Counted from the stretch's first letter, positions 6,752-13,904 are shown. The stretch is 15,469 nucleotides of DNA from Lentisphaeraceae bacterium (GCA_004551905.1 SFPL01000041.1:1-15469); one strand, 5' to 3'. The notes: generated by a model from the sequence alone, not told the origin. Numbers and translations are program-made.

Positions 6752-8326
6752 TTATCGTACCTCGACGTGCTTCGAGCGCTCCTTGCCGTCGGCGTCCTTC
6801 CACGCGAGGCGGTAGCGGCCGCGGAAGCCGCGGAACGAGATCTTGCCGCCGGTGGCCTTGACGGAGGTCTTCGTCTTCCACTCGCGGTTGATGAGGTCGT
6901 CGAGCGCAACATAGGCTGGCTTGGGCTTCAAGTCGGCGGTGAACAGCCCGGAGACGAGCGGCTCGCCCTTCACGCCGCCGCCGTCAACAGTGTTCCACCA
7001 TGTGATGCCCATTGTCTTTGGATGGGAGAACCACGCGCGGTAGATGTTGCGCGTCAGGACCGCCTGGATCATCCGGCTGCGATCATCGGCGCCAGGCGAG
7101 GTGATCGTCACCTCGGAGACGTGCAGCGGGCGGCCGGTCTTCGCCATCATGTCGAGGCGGTTGCGGATGTCGGCCGGCGTGGAGATCCAACTGATGCCGG
7201 TATCGCCGAGCGCGAGGCGCATGCAGTCGTTGGTGTTGAAAAGGTGCATCTGGCAGCCGACGATGTCGATCTTCGCGCCTTCGTCATCGAGATCCTTCAC
7301 CTGCGCGAGGAAATCGGAGCTGATGTTGTAGTCGTTGATGGCGAGGTTGGCCTTGGCAGGGAAGGCCGCCTTCGCGTCCAGGAGCGCATGCAGCGGATAG
7401 TCGCCCGGCATGAGACCGTAGTGCGACTTCCAGACCGGAAGCCCCGTCCGCGACTTGCGGTATATCTGCCAGTCGATGGACGACTCGTTGACGACATCCC
7501 AGCTGTCGACAACCTCGCCGAATTCGCGTGCAACGTCGAAGACGCGCTTGCGGAAGATCTCCGGCATGCGGCGGACGAAAGTCGGCGCCATGGCCGCTAT
7601 CTCCGCTTCGGAAACCGACGGGTAGGCGCGCGACCAGCAGGCGCACCAGTACTTGTTGTAGCCACCATCCCAGTTGTCGGTCTTCGGAAAGTCCTTGGTG
7701 TCGCTACGCGGAATGCCAATGGCGTCGAACGCGCGCTTCTCGCCTTCGGGACAGTACCAGTCGTAGATCCAGTTCGGCTTGGCCGAGCCCCAGATCAGGA
7801 TGTGGCCATGGACCGCCACTCCGCGCGACCTCAAGTAGTTGACGGCGGGCGCGGGCGCGGGGCGGCGCCAGTACGGATGCTCCATCGCCTCGGCGCGCGA
7901 AAGCGAATTCCAGAACCGCGCGGTGTCCTCGTAGTCGCCAAAGGCGCGGAAGCGCCCGGGCACGGGCTCGTACTCGCGCCAGTAGAACGCGACGGTCGCC
8001 TGGTTGAAGATGCCACCTTCGCCGTAGCTCGCCTTGTAGGCGGCGTTCCACTCGTCGCGGCCGAGCTGGTCGTAGTTGAAGATGTGCGCGCCGAAGCGGA
8101 AGGCGTGGCCGAGCTGCTCTACCTTTACCTCCGCGCCGTCAGGAGCCGCGACTTCGAACGTCGCATCCGCCTTGCGGTTCGCCTCGATGTCGGCGTCGAT
8201 CTTCGCCAGCTCGGCGTCGTTCCAGACCTGCCAGTACTTGTCGGACATGGCGGACTTGTCCACCCTGAACTCCGCCGCCGCTGAAAACGCCGCGATCGAT
8301 ACGACAAGAAACACTATGCTTCTCAT
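6752..8326 (-). CDS. Secreted GH10 endo-1,4-beta-xylanase
   Basis: A 524-aa glycoside hydrolase family 10 protein that hydrolyses internal xylan bonds with retention. The start MRSIVFLVVSIAAFSAAA is a Sec signal peptide with probable cleavage after A18; GGGGAGG sits just upstream of this ATG, so I prefer it to the in-frame ATG at 8359. GH10 landmarks are FRFGAHIFN (76-84), HGHILIWGSAKPNW (173-186), the acid/base WDVVNES (E281), NDYN (331-334), QMH (359-361), the nucleophile HVSEVTI (E405) and ITWWNTVDG (441-449). Both catalytic glutamates are present. It is longer than a minimal GH10 domain (~320-350 aa), with insertions near 140-240 and a short beta-rich C-terminal tail (~485-524). First gene of the sugar-acid operon, so it likely supplies xylan-derived sugars or uronates to it. 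No CBM, dockerin or sorting signal is evident. Confidence 0.93.
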   Translation of the reverse strand: MRSIVFLVVSIAAFSAAAEFRVDKSAMSDKYWQVWNDAELAKIDADIEANRKADATFEVAAPDGAEVKVEQLGHAFRFGAHIFNYDQLGRDEWNAAYKASYGEGGIFNQATVAFYWREYEPVPGRFRAFGDYEDTARFWNSLSRAEAMEHPYWRRPAPAPAVNYLRSRGVAVHGHILIWGSAKPNWIYDWYCPEGEKRAFDAIGIPRSDTKDFPKTDNWDGGYNKYWCACWSRAYPSVSEAEIAAMAPTFVRRMPEIFRKRVFDVAREFGEVVDSWDVVNESSIDWQIYRKSRTGLPVWKSHYGLMPGDYPLHALLDAKAAFPAKANLAINDYNISSDFLAQVKDLDDEGAKIDIVGCQMHLFNTNDCMRLALGDTGISWISTPADIRNRLDMMAKTGRPLHVSEVTITSPGADDRSRMIQAVLTRNIYRAWFSHPKTMGITWWNTVDGGGVKGEPLVSGLFTADLKPKPAYVALDDLINREWKTKTSVKATGGKISFRGFRGRYRLAWKDADGKERSKHVEVR

Positions 8327-8377
8327 TTTCCTCCCCTGCTGGTTGCCATTCACCATCACCGGCGAACGATTACGCGT

Positions 8378-8386
8378 ATTATACCA
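8378..8386 (-). promoter_or_regulatory. Extended -10 promoter of the xylanase operon
   Basis: TGGTATAAT on the minus strand, within a 16-mer (8374-8389) identical to the one upstream of the NagX-like gene. Predicted start near 8370, with a ~44-nt leader to the xylanase ATG. No clear -35 box. It sits only ~20 nt after the stop codon of the preceding operon. Confidence 0.72.
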
Positions 8387-8404
8387 AAATCCGTCCGCCG
8401 GCGG

Positions 8405-10168
8405 CTACAGAGCCCGGAACCGGTGCTGGCGGCCGTTACGGATCAGGCGGGCGGCAGCGGCGGCCTTGAAGCGCACTTCGCCGTCGGTCGAGTCGCGAAG
8501 CGCGTCGAGCACCACAAGCGCCTCCTTGGTCCGTCCTAGGTTGGCGAGCGCGTAGCCGAGGCCGAGCCGTGTGTTGAGGTCGGAATGGGCGCGCTCCGGA
8601 ACCCTGAGCGCCGCGGCAAACCTGCGCGCGGCGGATTCGTCGTCCCCTTCCGCGAGGTCGACCGTCCCCAGCGCCTCAAGCATGAAGCCGGAGCGGTCGA
8701 GCGCCGCGTTCGCGGCCACCGCCGCGCCCAGCCGGCGCACTTCCGCCACGTCGCCCGGCGCACGGCGAAGCGCCAGCACATACGCGAGAGAGTCGGCCGT
8801 GCGCTGGCTGCCGCGCAGCTCGAGGCTGCGCTTTAGCATCGCCACTCCCTCGTCCATGCGCCCCAGCCGAGCGCAATACTCGCTACCGACCACCCGAAGC
8901 GCACGCCAGTGGTCGGGATCCTTCGCCAGCGTCCGCGAAAAGGCGGAGTAGTCGTCGCGGTACGAACGCGCGACCGCGACCGTGAACGGGATCATGCAAT
9001 CCAGGCCAACAACAAGCACAACAAGGCAAATTGCCGCCGTGACCAGTTCGCGCAGGCGCGTACGCAAGCCCAGGGGCGCGACCGCAAGAACCAGCGAGAC
9101 TGCAAGCGCGGGGAAATAGGTGTAGCGGTCGGCGTAGGCGTGGTCGCCGTTGACGGTGCCGAGGACGCCACTCACCGGGCCAATCGAAAAGACCGCCCAC
9201 GCCGCAGCCAGCCACAGCACCGCGCGCAGGCGCGAACCGGCAAAGCGGAGGGAAACGGCGAAAAGCGCCAGCACCAAACCCAGGACGGAGAGCGCGAAAG
9301 CGCAGTCGAGCGGACAGCCGCCGAACACCGCCCGGTAGTCGAACCGGATGCCGCCGGGCGCGACGACATGCCAGAGATACATGCCGAAAGCGACCGCCGC
9401 GTTGAGGAGCCGCCACCAGAGCGGCTCGCCGAAGACGTCCAGCCGCTCGTGGCCGATCGGATTAGACTGGCAGTAGAGCGTGATTGCCCCCACCAGAACG
9501 GCGGTCGCCAGCATCGGCGCATAACGCCAAAGCCGCCGCGGAAAGCGTCCGAGCGCCGCCCATTCGAGCGCCAGCGCGAGGAACGGAAAGCACACCGCCG
9601 TCGGCTTGGAAAGACAGGCAAGCACGCAGCAGGCGGTTGCCAGCGACAGCGACATGCCGCCGCCGCAGCGGATGTGGCGGGTCCAGGCGATCAGCCCCAG
9701 AAGCGCAAAGAAAGTCCAGAGAAGGTCTTTGCGCGCGGCAATGTAGACGACCGCCTCCGCCCGCATCGGATGCAGCGCCCAGAAGAGCGCGGCGGCGAGG
9801 CAGGCGAGCGCGGTTTCGCGGGGGGACGCCTCCGGCGCGAAGACGGACGAGAGCCGCTTCAGGAGCACGAACACCAGCGCCGAGTTCGCCGCGTGGATGG
9901 CGACGCAGACGGCGTGGTGAACCGCCCAGCCGCCGCCGAAGAACGTGATGTCGGCCATGTAGGAGATGAAGGTGAGCGGCATCCAGAACGCATCGTAGCC
10001 GAACTGCATGAACGCCGCGGCGACGTTGGCGAGGGAGAGTCCGCCCTTCACGAACGGACAGCCGTAAATGTAGCCCCAGTCGTCCATGCTGATGTGTCCG
10101 GTGGTGACGCCGGCGAGGAACACCACGGCGGCGACGAGGGCAGGAACCAGCGCGAGGAGCCTACGCAT
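8405..10168 (-). CDS. Multi-span membrane protein with TPR tail (TMTC/GT-C glycosyltransferase-like)
   Basis: A 587-aa protein with a hydrophobic N-terminal two-thirds (about ten or more membrane helices, residues ~1-400) and a soluble C-terminal third of TPR-like helical repeats (~410-585). GT-C hallmarks are an Asp-Asp motif in the first extracytoplasmic loop (MDDWGYI, D29-D30), HHAVCVAIHAANSALVF, ALHPMRAEAVVYIAARKDLL-type sequence and YADRYTYFP. These resemble TMTC/PMT-type protein O-mannosyltransferases, which take sugar from a polyprenyl phosphate and act at the membrane. The longer frame from 10216 would overlap the UppS coding end by 44 nt. I prefer the ATG at 10168, 4 nt after that stop, because the first helix starts there. 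Being last in an operon with undecaprenyl-PP synthesis fits a polyprenyl-linked donor. Function is inferred from architecture only. Confidence 0.75.
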   Translation of the reverse strand: MRRLLALVPALVAAVVFLAGVTTGHISMDDWGYIYGCPFVKGGLSLANVAAAFMQFGYDAFWMPLTFISYMADITFFGGGWAVHHAVCVAIHAANSALVFVLLKRLSSVFAPEASPRETALACLAAALFWALHPMRAEAVVYIAARKDLLWTFFALLGLIAWTRHIRCGGGMSLSLATACCVLACLSKPTAVCFPFLALALEWAALGRFPRRLWRYAPMLATAVLVGAITLYCQSNPIGHERLDVFGEPLWWRLLNAAVAFGMYLWHVVAPGGIRFDYRAVFGGCPLDCAFALSVLGLVLALFAVSLRFAGSRLRAVLWLAAAWAVFSIGPVSGVLGTVNGDHAYADRYTYFPALAVSLVLAVAPLGLRTRLRELVTAAICLVVLVVGLDCMIPFTVAVARSYRDDYSAFSRTLAKDPDHWRALRVVGSEYCARLGRMDEGVAMLKRSLELRGSQRTADSLAYVLALRRAPGDVAEVRRLGAAVAANAALDRSGFMLEALGTVDLAEGDDESAARRFAAALRVPERAHSDLNTRLGLGYALANLGRTKEALVVLDALRDSTDGEVRFKAAAAARLIRNGRQHRFRAL

Positions 10169-10172
10169 CGCC

Positions 10173-11702
10173 TCAGACGCCTCCTCGGCGACGGTCGCGC
10201 TCGGCGTAGGACGCAAGCGCGCTATCGAAGTCGGCCTCGGAGAAGTCCGGCCAGAGCGTGTCGGTGAACCAGTACTCCGAGTACGCGCTCTCCCACAAGA
10301 GGAAGTTGGAGACGCGGCACTCGCCGCTGGTGCGGATCACGAGGTCCGGGTCTGGCACGTCCGGCGCGTAGAGGTGGCGGCGGAAGGTCTCTTCGGTCAC
10401 CTGCTCGCCTCGCGCGACAGCCGCGTTCGCCGCGTCCACGATCTCGGCGCGGCCGCCGTAGGAGATGGCGACGATCAGCTGGCGCTCGAAGGCCTCGGTC
10501 TTGCGCTCGAGCGACTCGACGATGGAGAGGAGCTTGGGGCTCAGGTCGCCGCGGCGGCCAACCATGCGGAAGCGCACGCGGTTGGCCACGAAGTCGCGCT
10601 CTTTGGTCTTGAGCATCCGCGCGAAGAGCGCCATGAGACCGTCCACCTCCGCCTTGGGGCGCTTCCAGTTCTCGGTCGAGAAGGCGTAGACGGTTAGGTA
10701 GCGGATTCCGCGCTCGCCGCACCAGTCGAGCACTCGCTCCAGCGTCTTCGCGCCGGCGCGGTGGCCGGCGCCGCGGTTCTTGCCGCGCGCCTTGGCCCAG
10801 CGCCCATTGCCGTCCATGATGATCGCCACGTGCTCCGGCACGCGCCGCAGAGACCTTACCGCTTCCATAAAGAACCTTTCCGGGGTCGACGCCCCGCTGG
10901 TCACGCCAAGCCTTTCCACTCCCGCGAAGTCGAGCCGCGAAAGCTCGTCCATGGCGCCGGCGGTGAACGCCCGCGCGCCGCACTCCTCCGCCACCTCGGC
11001 GAGCCGCCGCGTGTTGGAGGACGTCTTCGAGCCGAGCACCAGCACCGCCGCACCAGGTCCGGCGCCGCGGCAGAAGCGGCGCACCGCATCCTGGCGCTCC
11101 TTGGTCGCCCCGCACACCTTCGCCATCGTCTTCACCCGGCGCGCGCGGGCGAGCTCGGCGACCGCGCGCTCCACCTCGTCGGAGTTCATCGTCGTCTGCG
11201 CCACCACGCCGAGAGGCGCCGCGCCACCAGCTTTCTTCGCCGCCGCCGCGCCGGCCGGACCCGCGAGTGCGCGGCCGCCAGCCGCCTCCACCTCGCCGAC
11301 AATCCCGCGCACTTCGGCGTGCGCGGGATCGCCGAGGACGCACACCTCCATCCCCTTCTCGGCGAAATCGCGCGCAGAACGGTGCACCCGGGCGACAAAT
11401 GGGCAGGTGGCGTCCACCACCTTGAGATCGCGCCGCTCCGCCTCAGCGCGCACCTGCGGCGGCACGCCGTGCGCCGAAAAGACCACCGTCGCGCCACGCG
11501 GCACTTCGCCGATGCGCTCGACGAACCTGAAGCCGAGGTCCCTGAGCTCGCCGATGACGATTTCGTTGTGGACGAGTTCATGCAAACAGTAGATCGGCGA
11601 GCGGTCGCCTTCGGGACGCGCCTTCGCCAGCGCCAGCGCCTTGGCGATCGCCCCGTTCACGCCGGCGCACATCCCGTGCGGCTCAATTACCTCGACCTGC
11701 AT
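10173..11702 (-). CDS. ispH-uppS: IspH-UppS fusion: HMBPP reductase joined to undecaprenyl-PP synthase
   Basis: One 509-aa frame carrying two complete enzymes. Residues 1-~285 are IspH (LytB), which reduces HMBPP to IPP and DMAPP with a [4Fe-4S] cluster. The three Cys ligands are C12 (GMCAGV), C100 (DATCPF) and C197 (KVCGAT); active-site residues are H45 (LVHN), H78 (SAHG), H128 and E130 (GDPAHAEVRG), AQTT (168-171), SSN (228-230) and S272 (GASTPE). Residues ~289-509 are UppS, the cis-prenyltransferase making undecaprenyl diphosphate. It has the catalytic Asp297 in MDGNGRWA, FSTENWKRP (341-349), and IRTSGEC and RVSNFLLW around 456-470, ending near WFTDTLWPDF. There is almost no linker. An internal ATG at 10866-10868 (M279) has GAAAGG six bases upstream and could give a free 231-aa UppS. 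It follows mazG by 15 nt. All key residues are present, so both activities are expected. Confidence 0.93.
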   Translation of the reverse strand: MQVEVIEPHGMCAGVNGAIAKALALAKARPEGDRSPIYCLHELVHNEIVIGELRDLGFRFVERIGEVPRGATVVFSAHGVPPQVRAEAERRDLKVVDATCPFVARVHRSARDFAEKGMEVCVLGDPAHAEVRGIVGEVEAAGGRALAGPAGAAAAKKAGGAAPLGVVAQTTMNSDEVERAVAELARARRVKTMAKVCGATKERQDAVRRFCRGAGPGAAVLVLGSKTSSNTRRLAEVAEECGARAFTAGAMDELSRLDFAGVERLGVTSGASTPERFFMEAVRSLRRVPEHVAIIMDGNGRWAKARGKNRGAGHRAGAKTLERVLDWCGERGIRYLTVYAFSTENWKRPKAEVDGLMALFARMLKTKERDFVANRVRFRMVGRRGDLSPKLLSIVESLERKTEAFERQLIVAISYGGRAEIVDAANAAVARGEQVTEETFRRHLYAPDVPDPDLVIRTSGECRVSNFLLWESAYSEYWFTDTLWPDFSEADFDSALASYAERDRRRGGV

Positions 11703-11717
11703 CGCCGCCGTCCCCGC

Positions 11718-12362
11718 TCAGCCCTCGCGCTTGGCGTCCTCGAAGGCGCGGAAGCGCGCGGCAAACGCCGCGGTCGCCTTCTCGAGCGCCGCCTCTGCGT
11801 CTACGCCGAGGTCGGCGACGGACTTGACCGCCCGCAACAAGAACTCACCCGGATCGCCCTCCACGGCAACCGGCTTCATCTCCTCGGCATAGCCAACCCG
11901 AGACGCCTTCTCCATCGTGCGCCGCGCCTTCAGGAGCGCCGGCAGGGTGGACGGCACGCCGTCGAGCGCGCTGCGGCGCTCCTCCTTGCGGTGCTCGGAC
12001 TGCTTGATGCGCTCCCAGTTGCGCAGCACGGTGGCTGGATCGTCCGCCACCGTGTCGCCAAAGACATGCGGGTGGCGGTGGACGAGCTTGTCCGCGACGG
12101 CGTTGGCGACGTCGTCGAAGGTGAACTTCCCCTCCTGCTCGGCCATCACCGCCTGGAACATCACCTGCAAGAGCACGTCGCCCAGTTCCTCGATGTGGTT
12201 GTCGACGTCCTCCGGGCGGTCCATCGCCGCCAGCAGCTCGTACGCCTCCTCGAGGACGCAGGGCTTGAGCGTTTCCAGGGTCTGGACGCGGTCCCACGGG
12301 CAGCCCTTTTCGGGGTCCCGCAGCCGCGTCATGATTTCATGTAGCCGTTCGATTCCGTTCAT
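11718..12362 (-). CDS. mazG: MazG-type nucleoside triphosphate pyrophosphohydrolase
   Basis: A 214-aa all-alpha NTP pyrophosphatase that cleaves (d)NTPs, including aberrant ones, to the monophosphate and PPi. N-terminal MazG motifs are GCPWDRVQT (20-28), the metal-binding EExxE (E38, E39, E42) and ExxD (E59, D62) within HIEELGDVLLQVMFQA, then KLVHRHPHVFGD (92-103) and NWERIK (115-120). E. coli MazG is about 263 aa with a second MazG repeat; here the second repeat (~140-210) is short and lacks a clear EExxE/ExxD set, so the N-terminal site is probably the active one. The start at 12362 follows a -10 box by only 7 nt with no Shine-Dalgarno, implying a leaderless transcript. First gene of the operon with ispH-uppS and the TMTC-like gene. 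Its housecleaning role has no obvious functional tie to them. Confidence 0.9.
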   Translation of the reverse strand: MNGIERLHEIMTRLRDPEKGCPWDRVQTLETLKPCVLEEAYELLAAMDRPEDVDNHIEELGDVLLQVMFQAVMAEQEGKFTFDDVANAVADKLVHRHPHVFGDTVADDPATVLRNWERIKQSEHRKEERRSALDGVPSTLPALLKARRTMEKASRVGYAEEMKPVAVEGDPGEFLLRAVKSVADLGVDAEAALEKATAAFAARFRAFEDAKREG

Positions 12363-12369
12363 GGGGCGT

Positions 12370-12378
12370 ATTATACCA
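12370..12378 (-). promoter_or_regulatory. Extended -10 promoter of the mazG operon
   Basis: TGGTATAAT on the minus strand. The 13-mer TGGTATAATACGC (12366-12378) is shared with the NagX-like and xylanase promoters. Exactly 7 nt separate the -10 box from the mazG ATG, so transcription should begin at the start codon. No clear -35 box. Confidence 0.72.
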
Positions 12379-12417
12379 CACTTCTGCCCCGAATGCCGTC
12401 GTGTGAAATCGTTATCG

Positions 12418-12579
12418 TCAGTGGATGGAGATTACCGTGCCTGGATGGTAAACAGGCTTGAAGGCAAGAATCGCCGTGCCGTTGCCGCCGCGACCGCCGC
12501 CGAAAGCCGTATAGTAACCGCCGCGCAAACTGCCGCGGTGGTTGCGTCCATTCAACACTATGCTTATACAGTTAATCAT
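12418..12579 (-). CDS. Short Gly-rich ORF of unknown nature (possible gene-end relic)
   Basis: The 273-nt gap between the mazG promoter and the Fic gene contains a 53-codon minus-strand frame (ATG 12577-12579, TGA 12418-12420). Its middle is Gly/Tyr-rich (RGGYYTAFGGGRGGNGTA) and it ends AFKPVYHPGTVISIH. There is no Shine-Dalgarno. The frame stays open upstream of the ATG for some codons, so it may be the end of a lost longer gene. I do not recognise a family. The opposite strand is also open across part of it, so this could be chance in a GCC/GGC-rich stretch. Confidence 0.2.
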   Translation of the reverse strand: MINCISIVLNGRNHRGSLRGGYYTAFGGGRGGNGTAILAFKPVYHPGTVISIH

Positions 12580-12585
12580 ATACGG

Positions 12586-12600
12586 AAGGGTCTTACCCTT
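12586..12600. repeat. Small hairpin AAGGGT-CTT-ACCCTT
   Basis: A 6-bp stem and 3-nt loop downstream of the Fic gene. The only T-rich flank (TTGTT) is on the plus strand, where no gene ends, so I do not call it a terminator for Fic. Confidence 0.35.
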
Positions 12601-12635
12601 TTGTTCCCAATCTGTGTGTACTTGCTCGTTCTCTT

Positions 12636-13628
12636 TTATGCCACAATCCAGCGTCCGAATTTCTTGCCGCCCTCACGCTTGATGAGATTAGCATCCCTCA
12701 ACTGACGAACGATCTTCTCAATCGCCTTTACCGTCAATCCCAATGCATTAGCAAGCTCAGCTTGCGTCAAATCAGGCTGCTTGCGCAAAAGGCACAATAC
12801 CTTATCCCTACTTTTATCCCTACTCTTAACCCTACTTTCTTCCCCCACCTCATATGCTTCACCCTTGGCCTTCAGTGTCCGAAGAATCTTGTCAAGCATG
12901 AACTCAATGAACGGAGCGATGTCCATGTCGTGTTCTTCAACAGCCCGTATCGCTGCATAATACTCCGACTGATGCGCCCATACGATGTTCTCAATTGGCG
13001 CGCCGTAAAAGAGCTGATTCCACGAGCCGAGCAAAACGGTCTGCCAAAGGCGTCCAGTGCGCCCATTGCCGTCCGGAAATGGATGAATGTCCTCAAAGCA
13101 CCAGTGAAAGACGCAACTCTTTATAAGCACTGGCTCATCGGAATCGGCAAGCCACGCAAACAAGTCATCCATCAGTCCTGGAACGAGTTCAAAACGCGGA
13201 GCAAGATGCACGACTTCACCCGCGCCATTCATCACCCCCACGGCACACTTGCGGAATTCGCCCGGACGCTCAACAAGTCCCTTCGTCATCAACGCGTGCG
13301 CCTTTAAGAGATCCTTAACCGAATACGCATTGAACGACTCGATCTTCGCATAGGCGCGATGGGCACCTTTCACTTCGTCAATTTCGCGCCGCGTTGCCGC
13401 CACGCGCTTCCCCGCCAGCACGGCCGTGATCTGCTCCTCGGTCAGCGTGTTTCCCTCGATGGCCGTCGTCCCACGAATCGTACGAATGTGATTGAGCTTT
13501 CTGAGCCGCACGCCATCAGGCCCCTCCATCACGATTTTGTATCGTTCTAATGCGGCGGCAATCTCCATAATGAGCCGCATCGCCTTGCCGCTCACCGTAA
13601 ACTTCGGAATGTATTCGATCTTCTTCAT
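12636..13628 (-). CDS. Fic-family AMP transferase with N-terminal inhibitory motif and C-terminal winged HTH
   Basis: A 330-aa Fic protein. Fic enzymes usually transfer AMP from ATP to a target hydroxyl. The intact active-site loop HPFPDGNGRTGR is at 182-193 (catalytic H182, phosphate-binding N188 and R190, R193). The upstream motif TTAIEGN (54-60) matches the (S/T)xxxE(G/N) inhibitory helix, with E58 expected to block ATP, so this is a self-restrained class II (N-terminal inhibited) Fic. After a charged linker (~255-275), a MarR/Rrf2-like winged HTH (DLTQAELANALGLTVKAIEKIVRQL, ~286-310) and wing (KKFGRW) follow; Fic-wHTH proteins are common and may bind DNA near their own gene. The start at 13628 has AGGAGG 6 nt upstream. 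The ATG at 13646 lies immediately after the -10 box and is excluded. It sits in an AT-richer accessory segment beside decayed genes but is itself intact. The target is unknown. Confidence 0.92.
   Translation of the reverse strand: MKKIEYIPKFTVSGKAMRLIMEIAAALERYKIVMEGPDGVRLRKLNHIRTIRGTTAIEGNTLTEEQITAVLAGKRVAATRREIDEVKGAHRAYAKIESFNAYSVKDLLKAHALMTKGLVERPGEFRKCAVGVMNGAGEVVHLAPRFELVPGLMDDLFAWLADSDEPVLIKSCVFHWCFEDIHPFPDGNGRTGRLWQTVLLGSWNQLFYGAPIENIVWAHQSEYYAAIRAVEEHDMDIAPFIEFMLDKILRTLKAKGEAYEVGEESRVKSRDKSRDKVLCLLRKQPDLTQAELANALGLTVKAIEKIVRQLRDANLIKREGGKKFGRWIVA
12802..12837. repeat. Three 12-nt tandem repeats in the Fic linker
   Basis: TTATCCCTACTT, TTATCCCTACTC and TTAACCCTACTT run head to tail. 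On the coding strand they encode a KSRD-type repeat (VKSRDKSRDKV) between the Fic domain and the winged HTH. The 12-nt unit keeps frame, so copy number can change linker length without disrupting the protein. Confidence 0.8.
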
Positions 13629-13646
13629 CCTCAACCTCCTCTTCAT

Positions 13647-13655
13647 ATTATATCA
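13647..13655 (-). promoter_or_regulatory. Extended -10 promoter of the fic gene
   Basis: TGATATAAT on the minus strand, with 18 nt from the -10 box to the Fic ATG. Predicted start near 13639, which puts AGGAGG at the very 5' end of the mRNA. It directly abuts the stop codon of the upstream DUF1016-type frame (13658). Confidence 0.7.
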
Positions 13656-13657
13656 CA

Positions 13658-13816
13658 TCAAGCCACACCCAACGCCCGCCCGGTCGAACTCATCGCCCAA
13701 AAGCCGCTTGCAATTTCCTCCAAGCGGGCAACGATCTTCCCAACCAGTCCGCACAACAAACTATCCACAACTGCGGCAATCGGCCCGGCATCAGTGCTCA
13801 ATGCCGATGCATCCAT
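13658..13816 (-). CDS. Possible 52-aa reinitiated ORF in the tail of the DUF1016-type frame
   Basis: The in-frame ATG at 13814-13816 is preceded by AAAAGGAGAGAAGC, a good Shine-Dalgarno about 6 nt away. The tail from this ATG (MDASALSTDAGPIAAVVDSL and onward, with an amphipathic helix GKIVARLEEIASGFW) could therefore be made alone. I recognise no family. It may be the start of a gene later fused by deletion to the DUF1016 domain. Confidence 0.3.
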   Translation of the reverse strand: MDASALSTDAGPIAAVVDSLLCGLVGKIVARLEEIASGFWAMSSTGRALGVA

Positions 13817-13877
13817 GCTTCTCTCCTTTTGAGGTGCGCTCGTTCTTTGCCGATGCTGGCCCCACGGAACCGAAACC

Positions 13878-13904
13878 AAATCTTCCACAACTTGTGGAAG
13901 ATTT
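13878..13904. repeat. 27-nt perfect palindrome in the DUF1016-type frame
   Basis: AAATCTTCCACAA and its exact complement TTGTGGAAGATTT flank one central C. It encodes roughly NLPQVVEDL. Confidence 0.85.

Noticed and set aside
6728..8284. Plus-strand frame of 518 codons
   Set aside because: It is the complement of the GH10 gene, whose catalytic motifs are unmistakable, and has no Shine-Dalgarno or recognisable domain.
8909..12344. Plus-strand frames of 452 and 527 codons
   Set aside because: They are shadows of the TMTC-like, ispH-uppS and mazG genes; Arg/His-rich with no motifs.
12586..12600. Terminator of fic
   Set aside because: The T-rich side is on the wrong strand for fic, and the stem is only 6 bp.
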